Positions 56,387 through 64,000 of a DNA stretch of 64,000 bases are shown piece after piece (the stretch's first letter is position 1; each line of letters opens with the position of its first letter). The stretch lies in assembly GCA_027605045.1 (NCBI GenBank), contig JAQFWX010000005.1:310001-374000 (forward strand), written 5' to 3'. The notes under the pieces are model-generated. The model did no database searches. It was not told where the DNA came from and saw nothing but the letters and a program-made list of their open reading frames with translations. The DNA is from Phallus indusiatus (taxonomy: Eukaryota; Basidiomycota; Agaricomycetes; Phallales; Phallaceae). The position numbers and the translations under genes were made by a program.

Positions 56387-57925
56387 AAAGAAATGTGATG
56401 AGGGACTACGAAATGCGTGGTAGTGGCACTCGGCAAGAATTTCGGACTACCACCCCCGTACCAGAGTTCTAAATTTACTTTGTTTTAAAAAAAAACCGCC
56501 ACATCGGCAACCCTGACGCATCATTTTTCCGCCCCAGGCGCAGGATGAGCTAATCAGCACACCGAAATTTTCAGAAGTATTGACACTGAGCGAGTGGGCG
56601 GGCGGGTGTGGCTAACGCTCGACGGGAACTTTTCTTGTTGGCGGAATTCACACATCACACCTGTTTTGGCTATGTATATAAAATTTTTATTTTTCTTGCT
56701 TAACTGTACATTAGAAACTATCTATGGTCGGTGTTACCAATGCTATCAATCACACCCCGTGAGCTTACTTTACAACTCATTGGCTACACACAAGCCCGTC
56801 AAAAAAAAAAAATACGGACAAAGCACGAAACGTGGGGATGGATTATGTATGAGGGAGAAGGGCGGGAATACATCTGGGGGTGAGGGGGGAGGGGTGGTTA
56901 AACTGCCTATGAAAAATGAAACAAAATATAAATATATTGAGAGAAACAGGTGCTTACTAGACATGCTAATCTCCAAAATTCAACCCAAGCCCGTTACTGC
57001 AGGTTTTTCCAGCTACAGTATGACGCGACCGCCGCCTGCTGGCCAGGCCAAAAAACAGTCAGCTCGAGTCTGGCTAAAACGACCAAAAAACGCGTACTAA
57101 TCTGTCAACCCATTCAGTAAAAGTAATCCATGTTGAAGAAGTGCCGCCGTCGCCGTCGCCGCCAAAGGTGGACGCGTCGAGAAAGGTGGTGGTGGTTCAG
57201 AAAAAGGTTTGGCGCTTGCGATTTGATCACGTGCTTCCACTTGCGTCGCTTGTACCGCGTACATAGTTGCCCACAACCCCCGCCCTAATTAGGCGCACAC
57301 GGGGGGCGGGGGCCGGCGAAAAATAAAATAAAATAATATCCTGAGTGGTACTCGATTATATAATAGCTACCTACCGAGGAGTTCGGAGTTGGGAGTACCA
57401 CTCATCTAGTATAGACCCAAATGTGATAGTGGGGTTAAGAATATTGTATAATTGCCTCCACACCGCGAGCCCGCCAAGCTTAGAGAGAGTTTGATTGGAT
57501 CAAGGACGTCAGCCTGCTTAGTCATTCTTTCTGTTAGACCCGGAGATGGCCCGGAAAGCATTTCGGAATGCGCCACATACGACACACATACATAATTTCC
57601 TCACCACAGCCCGAAAAGCGAGTAAATAAGATCTTGAACGTGCGATTTCTCGTCGTACCTGTACCTGAATCATCTCCACAATTACTTAGTACTGACAACG
57701 ACGCAAATGACATCATGAAAATTGAACTCCACTGAACGCGCATCATTGAGCAGATGGAATACTTCTCAAGACTGTACATGTGATTTTCATTTATACAATG
57801 AGCTCATAATGCTCTTCTCGCCCTGATAAATTGGACCTGGAGACTTGAGCGCTTCGCCTACGTAACGTTACCAGGTCGGTCATTCTGCTCAAGTATCATC
57901 GAGCACACATTCGATACACCTTACA
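56387..57925. other. Long divergent intergenic region upstream of PLD
   Basis: About 1.5 kb, long for this gene-dense region. Open frames (56594-57100 +, 57534-57779 -) carry no recognisable domain. G-rich runs occur near 56880, CGCCGTCGCC repeats near 57140 and a GC-rich inverted repeat at 57277-57312. Probably an extended promoter. Confidence 0.4.
57277..57312. repeat. GC-rich inverted repeat upstream of PLD
   Basis: CCCCCGCCC and, 18 bp later, GGGCGGGGG form a perfect 9-bp inverted repeat about 0.6 kb before the PLD start. It could form a hairpin or bind GC-box zinc-finger regulators. Confidence 0.5.
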
Positions 57926-60900
57926 ATGGGCAACGAGGGCATCGAAGGCATCGAGCAAGCCCTCGACGCGCTCACGAACAAACACAATGAGGCTCGTCGA
58001 CCCGCCCTCTCCTGTGACACTGCCAACAAGGCCAAAACAAATTCCAGCCAGAGCGGAATGAGGGTTCGCAGTCCCTCGAGTCCGTCAGGTAGAACAGGCG
58101 TGCCGCGTTCTTTGGACTACATGTCACCGCTTGTTCACAATTCTAGCAAAAATCCTTTTGAATACACGTTAGCCAAGGGCATCAAACCCGATGAAGAAGC
58201 TCCCCCAGATCCGTACCGTCGCCGATTTCATAGCGCTGACACAGACTTCAGAAGCGCTTTAGACTATGATAATCCAGGACAACGAGAGAAAGAAAGGGAA
58301 GCTTTTGAGAAGATAAAACGCGCTAAACGTCACGAAACATGGTCAGACCGAGATAACTGGAATCCAATGAAATGGCTGGCGAACGTGGAAGATCGTACTC
58401 CAAGCATTCTTCACGAGGAGCCCAAAGCTTCAGGCACGGAACTAGAACATAGTCGTTCTGCTTCACCACCACCGCCTCCTCCTCCTCCGAAACTGGTATT
58501 ATCTCGAAGTTTGTCTCAGCCCCAATCGCCAAAAGCACAACGAGGTCAGGCTGCCGGCTGGGTAAAGCTCCGGTCCTTCTTTCCACACATAGGGGGCTCC
58601 GCGCAAGCAGCTCAGCAAAACACAGCTTCTTCCGTTGCCGGGAAATCAGTTAATATTACTGATGAGTTAATTACCGGAGGTCTCTCTGGTTTAATGCTGC
58701 GAATGTGGTTTGAGCGCGACGAGCACGGCACCCGTCGGATTCCCGTTTTATTACATCGTCTCCGGATTCGTGTAAGCGATAGTTTGCACCCTCTCCAAAG
58801 CACCAAAACTGTGTTTCGTATTGAGGTAACGATCTTATTTCATCTCGTGCAATGTTTCCTCTGACTTGTTATATAGTGCGAATATGCCAATGATGCTGCC
58901 AAATGGGTCATATACCGACAATTGCGGGACTTAATCTCCCTCCATACTCACTATCGTTTCTCTAACGCCTACAACCGTAATATTGATGCCCTACCAGAAT
59001 TTCCTATGACAAGTTCGTAAATGGCCTGTGATATTTAGATTCATTTACTAATAGATGGTCTTTCTAGGCATACCATATCTCAATATTTTGAAAAAGCAAA
59101 GCCGAGAGAAGGGTTATTCTGACCCCGGAAGACGAGAGTTTGCTCGTCTCCAGCGTGAGGCCGTAGAAAATTACCTAGTGGGGCTCATTCGTGCTGTGGT
59201 AAGATCATGCGTTTCAAAATTATTTTGTCTACTGATTGACAGCTTGAATCAGATGTTCCATCCTACTTCAAATCGTCTGTCTCGGTTCTTCGAACTATCT
59301 GCCTTGTTCATTCAACAGGCTCAAAGTGGTGGATATCAATCAAAAGCAGGATTATTATCTATCGAAGGAGCATCGAAAACGAAAGGTGCTTTTGGTAGAA
59401 AAGGTCTGAATTGGTTGGAAAAGAAACAGACTCGCTGGTGTGCTGTACGGGAGAGCTACCTTGTTGTATCCACTGATCCAGGAGAGGCACGTCAAAGAGA
59501 TTATCAGCACTTATGTCACTGGTATTGACTTGCATACTTTTAGACTGATATATTTGAGGTTTTTCTTCTTGACTCGGACTTCAAAATCGAACGTCCTGTT
59601 CGTGTATATCGCCAAGGTTTTCATCTCCTACAAGGTCGCCATGCTACCGAAACCCTTGACCTCGACGATTCTGCAAGCATTCGAAACGAAGACCAACAGG
59701 CAAATGGTAGAGCCTCGACAAGTACATTCGGCAAATGGACTCTTTCTAGCGTGTTTACTCACAAAAAAACCAACTCCACCAATTCAACGCGTCGTGGTCG
59801 GTTTTCTTTCCAGTCTGATAATAGCTCTAGCGATTCGGACGACGATCAACCTGTTCAAAGGCGGGGCACTCCTTTGGTTGATCCATCTACAAATGCGGAT
59901 CCGCTTCGAGAGCCATTGAGCGACGACGAAACGGACTTGAGACCAAATCCTAATCCCGAAGCCATTGAGCGAGAAATCCAAGCCAAAAAGCGCAAGCGCC
60001 GGAAGGACGTATCAAAACATACGTTTTTCATAGAGAACTCTCAGATGAGGTTGAAACTGTACGCCCGGAATGCCGTATGTACCCTTATCGTTGGCATATA
60101 GCATACAAATACTTAACCCTAGTGACGTTATTAGCGACAAATGCAACAATGGATCACATCGCTAGAGCGCATCGCAGCTACCTCTCATTGGACTAACCAA
60201 AATCGGTTTGGCAGCTACGCACCGATCCGTTTGAACGTTGCAGCCCAGTGGCTGGTTGATGGGGTTAGTTCTACACCCATCCAAGTTATGATACTCATTC
60301 TTTCAAATAGCGAGATTATTTCTGGAACCTATCGCGTGCGATTACACTAGCGAAGAAAACAATATATATTCATGACTGGTGGCTTTCACCAGGTAATCTC
60401 AGTTGTTTTCCCAAACCCTCCGTTGGTACTCACCGCATGCTAGAATTACTTCTCCGTCGTCCAAATAAATCGAAATATCGGTTGGATCATCTTTTGGAAC
60501 GTAAAGCCAAAGAGGGTGTCAAAATATTTGTTATTGTCTAGTATGGTTTTTATGGCCTTTTATTACACCAACTCAATGGGCTAACTTGTATATCAAGCAA
60601 TGAGGTCTCTAGCAGGACTACTCCAACAAATAGCAAGTAAGTGTTAACCTTCCATTGCTCCCTAACTTGCTAACACCCGCCAGTTATACCAAACAGCGGT
60701 TAGCCGGTCTTCATGAAAATATCTTTATACAAAGGTCTCCATCGCATTTCCAAACGGGCACTTATTATTGGGCACATGTAAAAACTTTACTCCCGCTCAG
60801 GACCGATTGAGAAAACTAACTTGTTTTAGCATGAAAAATTATGCGTCATAGATGAAGTAGTTGCTTTCATGGGTGGTTTGGATCTATGTTTTGGAAGATG

Positions 60901-63900
60901 GGATACCCCTCAGCATGTTCTTATTGACGACGGAGATATGACAGGGGGAACACCGGGAGAGTATATTTGGCCTGGTAGGATGCTTGTTCCTTCATGTCGT
61001 TTCGCAATTGCTCATGGACCCGGCGTAGGCAAGGATTATAGCAATGAACGTGTTGTCGAGTTTCATACACTCAATAGGCCTCATGAGGATATGTACGACA
61101 GAACAAAAGTTCCTCGAATGCCTTGGTGAGAAAATAGAGATAGCTGTCCTTGGATTAGATCTAAGTCCAACTTCTTATAGGCATGACGTTGGCCTTCAGA
61201 TGGTTGGTGCTCCAAGCCGAGACTTGGCACGGCATTTTGTTCAAAGGTAATATAAACAGGCTTGCCTATTTTAGTCCGCTGCTAATTTTACTGCCAAGAT
61301 GGAACTTTCTCTTGCGAAACAAGGTTAGTCAACGCAATTCTCGAACATGTTCACTAGGTTTCTTACATTCATCCATAGAATCATTCTCGCGCAATGCCGT
61401 TTCTCCTTCCTCCACCAGAATTCAAAGCCATGGAATTGACTGAAAACGGTCTAACCGGAACGTGCGAGCTACAAATTTGTCGCTCTGCTGGCCCTTGGTC
61501 TCTCGGAACACCCGCTAGAATTGAACATTCTATTCAAAATGCGTATCTTAAAGGTAGGAACCTCTACAGTCTTATGTTTGCAATCCATAACGAAATTTAT
61601 CTAGCAATTCAACTATCTGAACATTTTGTATATATCGAAAATCAATTCTTCATCACATCGTACGTTTCCTTTTCGTGTCCTGTTTAGACAACAATCTCTC
61701 ATCATGAAACAAAGGACGGTTGTCAACGATGTACGCATTGAAAATAGAATTGGCGATGCTCTCGTCCATCGAATCATTCGCGCTCATCGCGAAGGAACTA
61801 AATGGAAAGCGATCATTGTTATACCTTTATTACCAGGATTTCCATCTCCAATTGATCAAGGAGAAGCTAGTTCTGTTCGTTCTTTCGTCTGCCTCTACTT
61901 CTAACGTCTAATTATCCGCACCGTTTTTAGATACGAATAATTCTAGAATGCCAAAACCGAACAATTGGTCGTGGTCCTAACTCAATTTTCGCGAGATTGA
62001 GAAAGGAAAATATTGATGTATGTCCAGATCCTTCTGATGCGACACAAGGTTTATTCCGATTCTTCATAGCCGGATGATTACATTACATTCTTTTCTCTAC
62101 GTGGGTGGGGTAAGCTCAAAGGTGACGTTTTGACCACTGAGCAGGTATGAGAGCGATATTTGCATTTATAGTGGTCTCAAATACTGACAACTACGAAGGT
62201 TTATATCCACGGCAAGGTTAGTATTCCTTTTGATACCCAACCGATTCAATTGAAACCAGGAATAGATTATGATTGTGGACGACCGATTAGCGATTATTGG
62301 TTCCGCAAACATCAATGAAAGATCGCAACGAGGTGACCGAGACTCAGAGCTTGCCAGTATCATCCGAGACACCGATATGATTGACGGGTTTGTTATAGCT
62401 GTCTATTGGCTTTTTCATTACTCATGGAAATCTTAGAAAAATGGACGGAAAGCCTTTCAAAGTCGGTCGATTCGCTCATACCTTGCGAGTCAGGCTTATG
62501 CGCGAACATCTGGGTGTGGACGTCGATAGTTTATATGAGGAGGAAATGGAAGAAGCTTCTCCAGTAGATCTCGCATCGGATAGTGAGATGTGGGATCCTA
62601 ACAATGAACAAGATGCTGGGGTCAAGCAGCCTGACGTTACGCATGTTGGCAAGACCTCAGACGGTAAACCTATCGGGACTATGTTTTCTGATTTCAAGGA
62701 CGCGGCTACTCAAGGTAGGAGAGGCGTTTATTATGTACCAAGACTGTTGTTTATCATCAGCGTTCAATAGCTATTCATGGTTCCGCCGATGCAACCTCCA
62801 AAGATGCAGGAATCGCGCTACGGAGGACCGGAATTAAGCCTAGCAATATCGATAGTACCGCAGATGATAAAGCACTAGAAGAAGAGCGTCAAGGTTATGA
62901 TAGAGAAGGAAATAAAGTACCGAACTTTGCGACATCTCTGGTTCCAACTCTGGAAGAGAAGACTGTAATGGAGCATCGACCTCCGGAAAACCAAGCAAAT
63001 GACAAACCTATATTGGATCAAATTGATGAAAACACTGGGTCGAATGGCAATGCTACTCCTACTGACCGAGAACCCCCTGAAGCTCGGGTTCACGACGGAT
63101 CGGGTGAATTATACGGTGCACCAGCTGATGCCTCTAGAAATCCTCAAACTGATGATCAGCCACCGCATGCCAGACAGGGCAAAGACGATTCTAGTGAACA
63201 GGAAAAAAGCGCTGTTCGCGGACGGTCGATCTTAAGGCATCATCTTTCTGCACGGATCGGAACAAAGCCTTGGACTGTACCGGTTCCCGCACCCAAGATC
63301 GACCCGCATGGCTTTGAGGACCCTATTGCAGATGAATTTTTCAAAAATGTGTGGGTGGCTGCTGCCGTACATAACGTAAGGATGTTATTTTCAGATTGTA
63401 AATCCTAACTGATCATTCTGGGTTCAGACTGAGATATATCGCAAAGTATTCCATGCTATTCCGGATGATTTGGTTACAACATGGAAGCAATATAGAGAAT
63501 TCATTCAGCATCACGATCGATTGCAGAAACCGGTACGTCCGAACAGGATTGTCCATCTCATATGCTCTTCCTCTGATAACCCATTTATAGGTGAAAGGGA
63601 AAGAAACATCCAATCCAGGAACGTCAGAGAATGTTGCACAATTGCCGTCAGAAATGCAGTATCATTCTCTTGCACCTTCGGATCCGGCTGCCGAAAGTGA
63701 AAGGAACAGCCAAGATAATGGTGGCACGTCTAGGACTCCTTCAGTAGCAGGATTGGATGGATCGGAACCTCGACGTCGTTCGAGGCCTGACGAGCCGTTT
63801 GAACAATGGGAACGAGATGAAATGGAAGCTTCGTTGAATCAGATTCGTGGCCACCTAGGTACAGAATGTTGCTCTGAGTTGCTGATTATTCTCTATACTG

Positions 63901-64000
63901 ACCGAAACATTAGTTGTATACCCTACCCGGTTCCTAGAAGGCGAAGACGTTGTGAATAATTTCCTTTTCCCGTCTGATAGGTTTGGACTTTCTTCTGTCT
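57926..64000 (+). CDS. SPO14: PX-PH phospholipase D (Spo14/PLD1 type), truncated by the window edge
   Basis: Starts at [21 protein letters not shown] long disordered N-terminus with Pro and Ser runs precedes a PX-like domain (about 58700-59100: [39 protein letters not shown]) and a PH-type region (about 59370-60240) interrupted by an acidic Ser insert. The PLD catalytic part contains [38 protein letters not shown] and the first HKD motif HEKLCVID (60830-60853). It continues with [20 protein letters not shown] and the second HKD motif VYIHGKIMIVDD (about 62202-62280) followed by [20 protein letters not shown]. The enzyme cleaves phosphatidylcholine to phosphatidic acid and choline and is usually PIP2-controlled. 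The frame still runs at 64000 near [14 protein letters not shown], so the extreme C-terminus is missing. Confidence 0.92.

Noticed and set aside
56594..57100. 168-codon open frame upstream of PLD
   Set aside because: Contains poly-K, G-rich low-complexity runs and no recognisable domain, and its composition matches the surrounding intergenic DNA.
1..64000. tRNA genes, CRISPR arrays and telomere repeats
   Set aside because: No cloverleaf with intact A and B boxes, no regularly spaced direct repeats and no TTAGGG-like runs were seen by eye. CRISPR is not expected in a fungus.

Overview
The window is nuclear DNA of a filamentous basidiomycete, most likely a mushroom-forming agaricomycete. Genes are dense and cut by many short introns of about 45-65 nt with GT..AG ends. 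They include families typical of this group: DUF6533 membrane proteins, a basidiomycete-type GST, a Ste6-like pheromone exporter with a long linker, and a secreted GH18 glycosidase. I recognised no ribosomal RNA, tRNA, CRISPR or intact transposon gene. Most coordinates of multi-exon genes give start codon to stop codon, with introns inside. The exon joins were worked out by eye from reading frame and splice sites.

Region 1 (1-20.3 kb) is accessory DNA. A module consisting of a DUF6533 membrane-protein gene (+), an antisense acetyl-CoA synthetase remnant (-) and an FMO-type flavoprotein monooxygenase or its remnant (+) occurs about four times in different states of decay. The DUF6533 gene is readable in copies 2, 3 and 4 and frameshifted in copy 1, which also runs off the left edge. 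The acetyl-CoA synthetase part is broken in copies 1-3 and not recognisable in copy 4. The FMO is intact only in copy 4 (17.8-20.3 kb), a fragment in copy 2, and absent from copies 1 and 3. A short hairpin element with inverted ends sits in an intron of the third DUF6533 gene.

Region 2 (20.7-41.7 kb) is bounded by two arms of a 3.3-kb inverted duplication. Each arm carries one FMO-like gene (20.85-23.35 kb +, 39.04-41.56 kb -) plus about 0.7 kb of 3' flank. The 14.4 kb between the arms holds single-copy genes: a GST-like protein, a Nudix hydrolase divergent from a BRO1/ALIX-type ESCRT protein, a YIPF-type Golgi membrane protein, a small LYR-motif mitochondrial protein, a universal-stress-protein-domain protein, and an unrecognised coiled-coil protein.

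Region 3 (42.5-64 kb) is ordinary core genome: secreted GH18 glycosidase (-), the 75/78-kDa subunit of mitochondrial complex I (+), a Ste6-type ABC exporter (-), the ribosome-biogenesis factor Nop53 (+), a DHHC palmitoyltransferase (-) and a PX-PH phospholipase D (+) cut by the right edge.

The most unusual parts are the decaying DUF6533/ACS/FMO module array and the large FMO-bearing inverted duplication around a block of housekeeping genes. Whether the DUF6533 proteins and the FMOs work together is not shown by the sequence; their repeated co-occurrence could simply reflect segmental duplication.
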